Made by a program: the position numbers and the translations under genes. A stretch of 64,000 nucleotides of DNA from Rhodocyclales bacterium (lineage in GTDB: Bacteria > Pseudomonadota > Gammaproteobacteria > Burkholderiales > Rhodocyclaceae). Position 1 is the stretch's first letter; each line of letters begins with the position of its first letter. Shown here one piece after another: positions 30,300 to 39,808 of this stretch. The notes below the pieces were generated by a model. It had not been told where the DNA came from. It was given only the letters and a program-made list of their open reading frames with translations, and did no database searches. Where the stretch lies: positions 1-64,000 of the forward strand of contig PQAF01000027.1 of assembly GCA_003105015.1 (NCBI GenBank). Reading direction: 5' to 3'.

Positions 30300-31187
30300 A
30301 TGCCCGAAAGAAGCTTCGGACCGATCCGCCTGATCCCCGGCGCCAACAAGGGCCGCTACCCGCATTCGAATTCCGTCTACGTCGAAGGCGCCGGCGTGCT
30401 GATCGATGCCGGCGCCGACGAGGCGGCTTACCGCGAATTGCTCGCCGGCCCCGGCGTGAAGGAAGTCTGGCTGTCGCACTGGCACGAGGATCACCTCACC
30501 TACCTCGACCTGTTCGAGGGCCTCCCGCTGCGCCAGATGGCCATCGAGGCCGAGCCGCTCGCCGACCTGGAGGCCTTCCTCGACTGGTACGGCATCGGCA
30601 AGGAGGAATACCGCGACTACTGGCGCCGTACCCTGCCGACTGACTTTCACTTCAGGCCGCGGCGGGCGACGCGCCATTTCACGCCGGGCGAGGTCATCGA
30701 CCTCGGCACGTGCACAGCCGAGGTGATCCACGCCCCTGGCCACACGCCGGGCTTCACCGCCTTCTTCTTCCGCGAACCGGAAGTCTGCTACCTGGGGGAC
30801 TACGACTTGACGCGCTTCGGCCCCTGGTACGGCGACCGCGACGGCTCCATCGACGGCACCATCGCCTCGCTGCGCCGCCTGCAGCAGGTGCCGGCGAAGG
30901 CGTGGCTGACCAGCCACGAGGACGGCTGCTTCGAGGGGGACATCGCGGCGGCCTGCGACGCCTACCTCGCCGTGATCGACGAGCGCGAGGCGAAGCTGCT
31001 GGAATTCCTTGCCAAGCCGCGCAGCTTCGAGGACATCGTCGCCGCCTGCATCGTCTACCGCAAGCCGCGCGAGCCGAAGGCCTTCTTCGAATGGGGCGAG
31101 GGCGCCATCATGGGCAAGCACCTGGAGCGGCTCATGCAGCGCGGCGCGGTCGCGCTGGAAGGCGGCCGCTACCGAAGGACAAGTTAA
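30300..31187 (+). CDS. Metallo-beta-lactamase-fold hydrolase
   Basis: 295 residues. Metal ligands HxHxDH at 60-65 (HWHEDH), HAPGHTPG in the middle and LGDYD further on. The C-terminal ~80 residues form the helical, winged-helix-like tail seen in LACTB2/glyoxalase-II-like proteins (HLERLMQRGAVALEGGRY). Substrate unknown; relatives cleave thioesters, lactones or RNA. Overlaps the EF-hand gene by 4 nt at convergent ends. It contains copy 3 of the 24-bp element. Confidence 0.9.
   Translation: MPERSFGPIRLIPGANKGRYPHSNSVYVEGAGVLIDAGADEAAYRELLAGPGVKEVWLSHWHEDHLTYLDLFEGLPLRQMAIEAEPLADLEAFLDWYGIGKEEYRDYWRRTLPTDFHFRPRRATRHFTPGEVIDLGTCTAEVIHAPGHTPGFTAFFFREPEVCYLGDYDLTRFGPWYGDRDGSIDGTIASLRRLQQVPAKAWLTSHEDGCFEGDIAAACDAYLAVIDEREAKLLEFLAKPRSFEDIVAACIVYRKPREPKAFFEWGEGAIMGKHLERLMQRGAVALEGGRYRRTS
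30624..30647 (-). repeat. Dispersed 24-bp bipartite element, copy 3
   Basis: Minus strand AAAGTCAGTC-N8-ACGGCG, 16/16, spacer GGCAGGGT. Inside the metallo-beta-lactamase-fold gene, where the coding strand reads RRTLPTDF. Confidence 0.8.
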
Positions 31188-31867
31188 CTCAGAACCGAAA
31201 TTCTCGAGGCCGCGGTGTTGCTGTCGTTGCCGTTGCCGGCGGTGCCGTTCGCGCCGTTGACCACGCCGTAGGCCTGCATCAGCCGCACCACCTGCAGCAT
31301 CAATTCCACGTTGCGATTGTCGGCGGATGCCGTCTGGACGGCTGTGGCGGGGCCGCCGGCATCGGGCTGCAGGAAGGCCCGCGCCTCCCTCAGGCTGACG
31401 CGTCCGTTGCCGTCGGCATCCGCCCGATCGAAGTTGCCCGCGATGTTCGCGATCTGGCTGGTCAGCTCTTCCCGGGTGAAACCCGCATCGTTTCCGGCGG
31501 GCGGCACGGCGCAGGCGCCCTGCATGCGCATCCGCATGTAGTGCTGGTCGAGCTGCCCGGCCAGCTGGTTGATCGAGTCCGAAAACTCCCTTTTGGTGAT
31601 CCTGCCGTCGCTGTCGCCGTCGAGCTTCGAGAAGAGGTCGGCGGCGCTGGCGGGCGTGCCCGCGGCGGACGCTGGCGACGCCGAGGCGCCCGACATCCTG
31701 TCGAACGCCGACTGCAGATCGGCGCCCTGGATGGAACCCTGTCCCATCGCATCGAGCTGCGAAAACAGCTTGTCCGCCGCCTGTGCCTGCGCCGGCTCCG
31801 GCGGAGAGAAGGCCCGCACGGCCTGTATCACCGAGGAAATGATTCCGATAATTGCGCCAATGGCCAT
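31184..31867 (-). CDS. EF-hand calcium-binding protein
   Basis: 227 residues from ATG 31867, with AGGAG upstream. A hydrophobic N-terminus (AIGAIIGIISSVIQAV) may be a signal or membrane segment. Two EF-hand loops are clear: DGDSDGRITKREF and DADGNGRVSLREA, with a degenerate third near DAMGQGSIQGADL. The rest is Ala/Gly/Ser-rich low-complexity sequence. Calcium-sensing or structural role; no enzymatic domain. Bacterial EF-hand proteins of this xDxDGxI type are often exported. Confidence 0.82.
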   Translation of the reverse strand: MAIGAIIGIISSVIQAVRAFSPPEPAQAQAADKLFSQLDAMGQGSIQGADLQSAFDRMSGASASPASAAGTPASAADLFSKLDGDSDGRITKREFSDSINQLAGQLDQHYMRMRMQGACAVPPAGNDAGFTREELTSQIANIAGNFDRADADGNGRVSLREARAFLQPDAGGPATAVQTASADNRNVELMLQVVRLMQAYGVVNGANGTAGNGNDSNTAASRISVLS

Positions 31868-32053
31868 GATCCGGTCTCCTGCGTGTCGGTCCGCGCCCGA
31901 TCGGGCGCGTGCACGGACACCTTTGCAAGATTCCGGCCAGCATCGCCGGTGCATTGATTTTCAAGAAGAAAGAAAAACGGCGGGACGGACGGCCTGCAAG
32001 GCTTGCCGCCCGCCGCAAGCCATCGGCGGCAGGATTTGCCGCCGGCCCCAGGG

Positions 32054-32077
32054 AAAGTCAGTCCCGGCGGAACGGCG
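32054..32077 (+). repeat. Dispersed 24-bp bipartite element, copy 4
   Basis: AAAGTCAGTC-N8-ACGGCG, 16/16, spacer CCGGCGGA. Intergenic, 17 bp beyond the 3' end of the GGDEF gene at 32095-33546. The rest of the 227-bp gap shows nothing else recognisable. Confidence 0.8.
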
Positions 32078-32094
32078 CCGCCGCGCCGCGAAGC

Positions 32095-33546
32095 CTATGC
32101 CACATCCACCCGGTTGCGTCCGCCATGCTTGGCGGCATACAGCGCCTCGTCGGCGCGGCCGATCAGGCGGTCCATCGACTCCCTGCCGTCGAACTGGCTG
32201 ACGCCGATGCTGATCGTCACGGGAATCGCCAGCTTGCCCGCGGCGACGGGCGAAGCGGCCACGGCCTGGCGCAGGTCCTCGGCGATGCGGCGCGCCTCGT
32301 CGAGCTCGCAGCCCTTGAGCAGGAGCAGGAACTCCTCGCCGCCCCAGCGCACGGCGAGGTCGGAGGCGCGCAGCCGCCGCTGCAGCACCTGGGCCACGGC
32401 CTCCAGCACCGCATCCCCCGCCAGGTGGCCATGGCGGTCGTTGATCTCCTTGAAGCGATCGATGTCGGCCAGCAGCACGGCGACCGGCCTCGGCTCGCGG
32501 CGATGCTCGGCCAGCAGCTTGACGGCGAGGATGGCGAAGGCATGGCGGTTGAGCAGACCCGTCAGCTTGTCGGTCGAGGCCATCTCCTCGATGCGGCTCT
32601 GGTAGCGGGCCAGCGCGAGATGGGTGAGGAATACCACCACCAGCGTCACCGCCAGGCTGATGGACAGGTTGACGAACAGCGTGCGGCGGATGCCGGCCAG
32701 GGCGGCCGACTCGTTCTGCTCGACGAAGAGGTACCACTTCAGCTCAGGCAGGTAGTTGAAGTGCAGGATGTGGCTGTCGCCGCCGGCCTGGAACTGGCGC
32801 GAGCCGCGCGGCTCGCGCAGGATGCCGTCGATGAGCGGCCCGAGGCCGGGCGCGGCGTGCAGGTCGGCGCCCTGGCCGGCGCGGCCGGCGCCGAGCTGGA
32901 CGACGCGGCCCTGCGCGTCGACGAAATAGATGGTGCGCCGGAAGCGCTCCTGGTATTCGGCGATGAGCCGGCTGACGGCATCGACCGTCAGGCCGATGCC
33001 GGTGGCGCCGAGGTAGTCGCCCTTGAAGTCGAAGACGCGGTAGTTGATGAAGATGGTCAGGGCGTCGGCGTTCGCCATGTCCGGGTCGACGTTGATCTCG
33101 TAGTCCTCCTTCATGCCGCGCACGCGGTAGTACCAGGCGTCGCGCGGCTCGTCGGGGCGGACCCGCTTGAGGACGCCCTCGCCGGTGTAGTAGAGGCCGC
33201 TCTTCTCCGAGACGAAGAAGCTGCTGAAGGCGCCGTAGCGGCGCCTCACCTCCATCAGGTAGCGCGACATCTCGCCGACGTTCCTCTCGCCGCGCAGCAC
33301 CCAGTCGCGCAGGAAGGTGTCGTGCGCCATGGTCGAGGAGATCAGCACCGGCCGCACCAGGTCCTTCTGGATCTCGGAATAGATGTTGCTCGAGGTGAGC
33401 GGCAGATCCTGCTCGATGATGGCGTCGCGGATGGCCTTCTTCGAGACGAAATAGCCGATCAGGGTGATAGTGAAGAAACCGGCGAACAGCAGCAGGGCCA
33501 GCAGCGCCAGCAGGCTGCGGCGGTCGAATATGCGTGGATGAGCCAT
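32095..33546 (-). CDS. Membrane diguanylate cyclase with dCache-type sensor
   Basis: 483 residues. Membrane helix about 11-33, extracytoplasmic Cache-type sensor ~35-285 (AWYYRVRG...NYRVFDFKGDYLGATGIGLTVD), second helix ~290-312, GGDEF domain ~325-480 with active-site GGEEF and DKLTGLLNRHAF. An intact GGEEF predicts c-di-GMP synthesis. Cache sensors usually bind small ligands such as organic acids or amino acids. Same strand as pyruvate carboxylase, 40 bp after it. Confidence 0.93.
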   Translation of the reverse strand: MAHPRIFDRRSLLALLALLLFAGFFTITLIGYFVSKKAIRDAIIEQDLPLTSSNIYSEIQKDLVRPVLISSTMAHDTFLRDWVLRGERNVGEMSRYLMEVRRRYGAFSSFFVSEKSGLYYTGEGVLKRVRPDEPRDAWYYRVRGMKEDYEINVDPDMANADALTIFINYRVFDFKGDYLGATGIGLTVDAVSRLIAEYQERFRRTIYFVDAQGRVVQLGAGRAGQGADLHAAPGLGPLIDGILREPRGSRQFQAGGDSHILHFNYLPELKWYLFVEQNESAALAGIRRTLFVNLSISLAVTLVVVFLTHLALARYQSRIEEMASTDKLTGLLNRHAFAILAVKLLAEHRREPRPVAVLLADIDRFKEINDRHGHLAGDAVLEAVAQVLQRRLRASDLAVRWGGEEFLLLLKGCELDEARRIAEDLRQAVAASPVAAGKLAIPVTISIGVSQFDGRESMDRLIGRADEALYAAKHGGRNRVDVA

Positions 33547-33586
33547 GGCGGGATTCTAAGCCAACTCCGCCGAAGGGCGCGCGCCC

Positions 33587-36500
33587 TCAGGCGTATTCGA
33601 GCAGCAGGTCCTTGGCGTTCACCGCCTCGCCCGGGCGGACGTGGATGGCGGCCACCACGCCGTCGCGCTCGGCGGCGAGCATGGATTCCATCTTCATCGC
33701 CTCGATCGACACCAGCGGATCGCCCTTGCCGACCTTCTGCCCGGCCTGCACGGCGACGGTGACCACCGTGCCGGGCATCGGCGCGCCGACGTGGCGGACG
33801 TTGCCTTCCTCGGCGCGCGGATGCTGCTTCAGGGCCGCCATGCCGGCCTTCGGGATGCGCGCCGTGCGCGGTTGGCCGTTCAGTTCGAAGGAAACCTTGA
33901 CGTGGCCCTCCTCGTCCGGCCCGCTCATGCCCTGCTGGCTGACGATGAGGGTCTTGCCGCGCTCGATCTCGATGGCGATCTCCTCGCGCTCGCGCAGGCC
34001 GTAGAAGAAGGCGGGCGTCGGCAGCACCGAGACGTCGCCGTAGTGGCTGCGGTGGGCGGCGTAGTCCTTGAACACCTTCGGGTACATCAGGTAGGAAGCG
34101 AGGTCGGTGTCGCTCACCTTGCGGTTCACCGCCGCCTCCGCCTCGGCGCGCTTGGCCTCGAGGTCCACCGCCGGCAGGAAGTCGCCGGCGCGCCCCGGCA
34201 GCGGCTTCTCGCCGCGCAGCACCTTCTTCTGCAGCTCGGCCGGGAAGCCGTCGGGCGGATAGCCCAGCTCGCCCTTCATGAGCGAGACGACGGATTCGGG
34301 GAAGGCGACCTCGCGGTTCGGGTCCTGCACCTGCTCCGGCGTCAGGTCGTTGGCGACCATGAACAGCGCCATGTCGCCCACCACCTTCGAGGTCGGCGTC
34401 ACCTTGACGATGTCGCCGAAGAGGAGGTTCACCTCGGCGTAGGCCTTCGACACCTCGGCCCAGCGGTGCTCGAGGCCCATGGCGCGGGCCTGCTCGCGCA
34501 GGTTGGTGTACTGGCCGCCGGGCATCTCGTGGCGGTAGACGTCGGCGGTGCCGGAGCGGATGTCGGCCTCGAAGGGCGCATAGGCGCGGCGCACGCCCTC
34601 CCAGTACTGCGACAGCGCCTGCATCGCATCCAGATCGACGCCGGGATCGCGCGGCGCGCCCTGCAGGGCGGCGGCGATCGAGCCGAGGTTGGGTTGCGAG
34701 GTGAGGCCGCTCATGGCGTCGAGCGCGCCGTCGACGGCATCGACGCCCGCCTCCACCGCCGCCAGCACGCTGGCCGCGCTGATGCCGCTGGTGTCATGGG
34801 TGTGGAAATGGATCGGCAGGCCGACCTCCTGCTTGAGGGCATGCACCAGCTCGCGCGCCGCGCGCGGGCGGCAGACACCGGCCATGTCCTTGATGCCGAG
34901 GATGTGGGCGCCGGCCTTCTCGAGCTGCTTGGCGAGATCGACGTAGTACTTCAGGTTGTACTTCGGCCGCGCCGGGTCGAACAGGTCGCCGGTGTAGCAG
35001 ATCGCCGCCTCGCACAGGGCGCCGCTCTCGCGCACGGCGTCCATCGCCACGCGCATGTTGTCCACCCAGTTGAGCGAGTCGAAGACGCGGAAGACGTCCA
35101 CGCCCTCCTTCGCCGCCTGCTGCACGAAGTAGCGCACGACATTGTCGGCATAGTTGGTGTAGCCCACCGCGTTGGAGGCGCGCAGCAGTATCTGGAACAA
35201 CACGTTGGGGATGGCGGCGCGCAGCTGCGCCAGACGTTCCCAGGGATCTTCCTTGAGGAAGCGCAGCGCCACGTCGAAGGTCGCGCCGCCCCAGCACTCC
35301 AGCGAGAACAAGTCCGGCAGCATGCGCGCATAGTGCGGCGCGATCTCCAGCAAGTCGTGCGTGCGCATGCGCGTGGCGAAGAGCGACTGGTGGGCGTCGC
35401 GCATGGTCGTGTCGGTGAGCAGCACGCGCGGCTCGTTCTTCATCCATTCGGCGAACTTATCCGCGCCGAGCTGCTTCAGGCGGTCGCGCGTGCCGGGCGG
35501 CGGCGCCTGCGTCAGGTCGCAGCGCGCCCGTGTTGGCTTTAGCGGTTTCGACAAGGGCAGGTGCGGCAACGCCCGTCCCTTCATCTCCGGGTTGCCGTTC
35601 ACCGCCACCTCGCCGAGGAACTTCAAGAGCTTGGTGCCGCGATCGCGCCGGCGCTGGAAACTGAACAGCTCCGGCGTGGTGTCGATGAAGCGCGTGGTGC
35701 ACTCGCCCGAACGGAACAGCGGATGGTCGATGACGTTCTCGAGGAACTGCAGGTTGGAGGCGACGCCGCGGATGCGGAACTCGCGCAGGGCGCGGTCCAT
35801 GCGGGCGATGGCCTCGTCGGGCGTGTGGCCCCAGGCCGTCACCTTCACCAGCAGCGAGTCGTAATACGGCGTGATCACCGCGCCGCCGTAGGCCGTGCCG
35901 CCGTCGAGGCGCAGGCCGAAGCCGGCGGCGCTGCGGTACACGCTGATGCGGCCGTAGTCGGGCGTGAAGCCGTTCTCCGGGTCCTCGGAGGTGACGCGGC
36001 ATTGCAGGGCGTGGCCGTGCAGTTTGATGTCCTCCTGGCGCGGCACGTAGGCATCAACGTCGCCTATCCTCGCCCCTTCCGAGATGCGGATCTGCGCCTT
36101 GACGATGTCGACGCCGGTCACCTCCTCGGTGACGGTGTGCTCGACCTGGATGCGCGGGTTGACCTCGATGAAGTAGAAGTCGTCGGTGTCGGCGTCCATG
36201 AGGAACTCGACGGTGCCGGCGTGGGTGTACTTCGCCGCGCGGGCGAGCTTCAGCGCGGCGCCGCACAGCTCGGCGCGGCGCGATTCCTCCAGGTAGGGCG
36301 CCGGCGCGCGCTCCACCACTTTTTGATTTCGCCGCTGCACCGAGCAGTCGCGTTCAAAGGCGTGCACCAGGTTTCCGTGGGTGTCGCCGATCACCTGCAC
36401 CTCGACGTGGCGCGCGCGGCGCACCAGTTTTTCCAGGTACACCTCGTCGTTGCCGAAGGCGGCCTTGGCCTCGCGCCGCGCCACTTCCATCGCCGGGCCG

Positions 36501-37039
36501 AGGTCGGCCTCCGTCTCCACCACGCGCATGCCGCGCCCGCCGCCGCCCCAGCTCGCCTTGAGCATGAGCGGGTAGCCGACCGCCGCCGCCAGTTTCTGCG
36601 CGCCTGCCAGATCGTACGGCAGCGCGCCGGTCGCCGGCACCACCGGCACCCCGGCCTTTTCCGCCAGCTCGCGCGCCGAGACCTTGTTGCCGAGCAGGCG
36701 CATCACTTCCGGCTTCGGGCCGATGAAGACGATGCCGGCCGCGGCGCACGCCTCGGCGAAGTCCGGGTTCTCGGAGAGGAAGCCGTAGCCGGGGTGGATG
36801 GCATCGACGTGGGCCTCCTTGGCGACGCGGATGATGTCGTCGATGTCGAGGTAGGCCTGGATCGGCTTCTTGCCGGCGCCGACCAGATAGGACTCGTCGG
36901 CCTTGAAGCGGTGCAGCGCGAAGCGGTCCTCGTTGGAGTAGATGGCCACCGTGCGGATGCCCATTTCCGAGGCCGCGCGCATGACGCGGATGGCGATCTC
37001 GGAGCGGTTGGCGACGAGGAGGCTGCGGATTTTCTTCAT
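33587..37039 (-). CDS. pyc: Pyruvate carboxylase, single-chain
   Basis: 1150 residues, the alpha4 single-polypeptide form. Biotin carboxylase domain ~1-450 (ATP-grasp; EVNPRIQVEHTVTEEVTG); carboxyltransferase domain ~530-800 (LLTDTTMRDAHQSLFATRMRT, carboxylated/metal region GIKDMAGVCRP, metal His in HFHTHDTSG); tetramerisation region; C-terminal biotinyl domain with EAMKMES. It makes oxaloacetate from pyruvate, ATP and bicarbonate, replenishing the TCA cycle encoded to the left. Biotin genes are about 6 kb away. Confidence 0.97.
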   Translation of the reverse strand: MKKIRSLLVANRSEIAIRVMRAASEMGIRTVAIYSNEDRFALHRFKADESYLVGAGKKPIQAYLDIDDIIRVAKEAHVDAIHPGYGFLSENPDFAEACAAAGIVFIGPKPEVMRLLGNKVSARELAEKAGVPVVPATGALPYDLAGAQKLAAAVGYPLMLKASWGGGGRGMRVVETEADLGPAMEVARREAKAAFGNDEVYLEKLVRRARHVEVQVIGDTHGNLVHAFERDCSVQRRNQKVVERAPAPYLEESRRAELCGAALKLARAAKYTHAGTVEFLMDADTDDFYFIEVNPRIQVEHTVTEEVTGVDIVKAQIRISEGARIGDVDAYVPRQEDIKLHGHALQCRVTSEDPENGFTPDYGRISVYRSAAGFGLRLDGGTAYGGAVITPYYDSLLVKVTAWGHTPDEAIARMDRALREFRIRGVASNLQFLENVIDHPLFRSGECTTRFIDTTPELFSFQRRRDRGTKLLKFLGEVAVNGNPEMKGRALPHLPLSKPLKPTRARCDLTQAPPPGTRDRLKQLGADKFAEWMKNEPRVLLTDTTMRDAHQSLFATRMRTHDLLEIAPHYARMLPDLFSLECWGGATFDVALRFLKEDPWERLAQLRAAIPNVLFQILLRASNAVGYTNYADNVVRYFVQQAAKEGVDVFRVFDSLNWVDNMRVAMDAVRESGALCEAAICYTGDLFDPARPKYNLKYYVDLAKQLEKAGAHILGIKDMAGVCRPRAARELVHALKQEVGLPIHFHTHDTSGISAASVLAAVEAGVDAVDGALDAMSGLTSQPNLGSIAAALQGAPRDPGVDLDAMQALSQYWEGVRRAYAPFEADIRSGTADVYRHEMPGGQYTNLREQARAMGLEHRWAEVSKAYAEVNLLFGDIVKVTPTSKVVGDMALFMVANDLTPEQVQDPNREVAFPESVVSLMKGELGYPPDGFPAELQKKVLRGEKPLPGRAGDFLPAVDLEAKRAEAEAAVNRKVSDTDLASYLMYPKVFKDYAAHRSHYGDVSVLPTPAFFYGLREREEIAIEIERGKTLIVSQQGMSGPDEEGHVKVSFELNGQPRTARIPKAGMAALKQHPRAEEGNVRHVGAPMPGTVVTVAVQAGQKVGKGDPLVSIEAMKMESMLAAERDGVVAAIHVRPGEAVNAKDLLLEYA

Positions 37040-37132
37040 GGCTAAAGCAAGCTATGGACGTAAAAAACGGGCCGGCGGCCCGTATCGCGTGCGAGTCTAT
37101 CCCATCAAGGCGCACCGCAGTATTCAGGGTTT

Positions 37133-38230
37133 TTATGTATTCCCAAAGCCCGGTTTAAGCATGGCCGCCCAGGCCGTCCGGTACGCCCCAGCCACATCCT
37201 TCCCGGCCCAGGTCTCTCGGTAGGCGGCCACCTTCTCCCCGACCGGCACGATGCCTTCGATCACCGGCACCCCGAAGACCTCGGCGACGATGCGCCCGTG
37301 CAGGCTGCTGCCAGCGAAGCTCGCGCTGGCCGCGATCAGGGCGCAGAGGTCCCAGATGTCTGACGATTCGAATATCCGTGCGCCGGGCAGACGCGCCGCC
37401 GCGCGCCGATAGGCGCCGAGGTCGTCGTGCCAGGGCGCCGCACCGGCGCGGAAGAGGACGATGCCCCGCCCCGCCGCCGCCCGCGCCAGCCCGTCCGCGA
37501 TGCACGCCAGCGTCGCATCGTCGCCCAGCGAGGCGGCGAACTGCACGGCCAGGTAGCCCTGCGGAAAGGCTGCGCGCACAGCCGCGACCTCCCCGGGTTC
37601 CGCCCGTTCGCGGATGCGCGCGCCGAACAGCTCCGCCGTCAGCACCGCGGGGTCGGGCATGAGCGTCGCCGCAATGCCGGCGGCGGACAGGTGCGCCAGG
37701 GTCCGATGGTCGCGCACGCCGATCCAGTCCGCCGCCGCCAGCTTCGCCAGCACTTCGTCGCGGAAGACTGCATCGCGCCGGTCGAGATCGACGCCGCCGA
37801 CGCCGAGGAATATTCGCGCGCCGTCCTGCAGCGACTGACTTTTACCCAGGCAGTAGGGCGCGCGGTCGTCGCGCCCGAGAACCTGCCGCGCCCAGTCGAA
37901 GCGCTCCGGCCGGCCGTCGTACTGCGCGATCACGCCCGGCGCCTCTTCTGCCGGCAGCAGCATCGCCGCCGCCTCCCAGGCGTCGCAGCACAGCAGCTCG
38001 CCGCCGGCGTGGATCCCCGGCGCGCCGGGGATTTCCCGCAGCACCTCGCCGATGGCGCGCACGCGATGGCCGCCGAACGGCGTCAGGTCGCGCGCCGCCA
38101 ATCCGGCGACGACGACCTCGCGCGGCGCCAGCAGCGCCGCCGCGAGGTGCGGAAACAGCAGGTCGCCGAGGTTGTGGCGGTCGCAGGCGCCGAAGAGGAT
38201 GAACGGACCGGCGGGAGGGAATGGCGACAT
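37133..38230 (-). CDS. Polysaccharide pyruvyltransferase-family protein
   Basis: 365 residues from ATG 38230; the longer open frame upstream is antisense to the next gene and is rejected. The N-terminus (FILFGACDRHNLGDLLFPHLAAALL) and the C-terminal DLCALIAASASFAGSSLHGRIVAEVFGVPVI are the two signature regions of the WcaK/CsaB-like fold (N-x-GD and the SSLHG loop). The family adds ketal pyruvate to glycans. No glycan cluster is nearby. It holds copy 5 of the 24-bp element (residues KSQSLQDG). Confidence 0.82.
   Translation of the reverse strand: MSPFPPAGPFILFGACDRHNLGDLLFPHLAAALLAPREVVVAGLAARDLTPFGGHRVRAIGEVLREIPGAPGIHAGGELLCCDAWEAAAMLLPAEEAPGVIAQYDGRPERFDWARQVLGRDDRAPYCLGKSQSLQDGARIFLGVGGVDLDRRDAVFRDEVLAKLAAADWIGVRDHRTLAHLSAAGIAATLMPDPAVLTAELFGARIRERAEPGEVAAVRAAFPQGYLAVQFAASLGDDATLACIADGLARAAAGRGIVLFRAGAAPWHDDLGAYRRAAARLPGARIFESSDIWDLCALIAASASFAGSSLHGRIVAEVFGVPVIEGIVPVGEKVAAYRETWAGKDVAGAYRTAWAAMLKPGFGNT
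37819..37842 (-). repeat. Dispersed 24-bp bipartite element, copy 5
   Basis: Minus strand AAAGTCAGTC-N8-ACGGCG, 16/16, spacer GCTGCAGG. In the sense direction of the pyruvyltransferase-family gene, reading KSQSLQDG. Confidence 0.8.
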
Positions 38231-38293
38231 GGCAGGAGGGATTCTATAGAATGAAGACGGCTCGCTCACGCCGGAACCTTTCCGGCAACAACA

Positions 38294-39442
<1,149 letters not shown>

Positions 39443-39446
39443 GCGC

Positions 39447-39761
39447 TCAATCCGCCAGCGGCGGCAGGCCGTGTTTTCGCCGCGCCCGGTTGCAGGCGTC
39501 CGAGCCGGGCTCCAGTTCCTGGCAGGGTCCCGGCCGGCGTTGGTAAATCCCGCAGCGCACATTCCGGCCGATCTCGCCCTCGAGGGCGACGCAGCGCGGC
39601 GGGAAGTCGTCGCTGCCGCGCATCCGCACCAGGTTCGCCGTCAGCGGAAAAGTCAGTCCCGCCGGCACGGCGCCGCCCGGCGCGCTGTCGAGGTCGAGGC
39701 GATGGAAGTCGACGCGGTAGGCGGCGCAACAGGCGCCGCAGGCGGTGCAGGGGTTCATCAT
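39447..39761 (-). CDS. YkgJ-family cysteine-cluster protein
   Basis: 104 residues. CxxCGACC at 5-12, then RCVAL, VRCGIY, GPCQELEPG and DAC give the eight-cysteine pattern of the YkgJ family, thought to bind zinc or an iron-sulfur cluster. The AVPAGLTFPLTAN stretch is encoded by copy 6 of the dispersed element. Convergent with the diguanylate cyclase (4 bp gap). Confidence 0.88.
   Translation of the reverse strand: MMNPCTACGACCAAYRVDFHRLDLDSAPGGAVPAGLTFPLTANLVRMRGSDDFPPRCVALEGEIGRNVRCGIYQRRPGPCQELEPGSDACNRARRKHGLPPLAD
39649..39672 (+). repeat. Dispersed 24-bp bipartite element, copy 6
   Basis: AAAGTCAGTC-N8-ACGGCG, 16/16, spacer CCGCCGGC. Antisense within the YkgJ-family gene; coding strand reads AVPAGLTF. 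Confidence 0.8.
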
Positions 39762-39808
39762 TGGCCGGGACTATAATTCAAAGAAGAGTCTAATCGATCC
39801 GCACTGCC

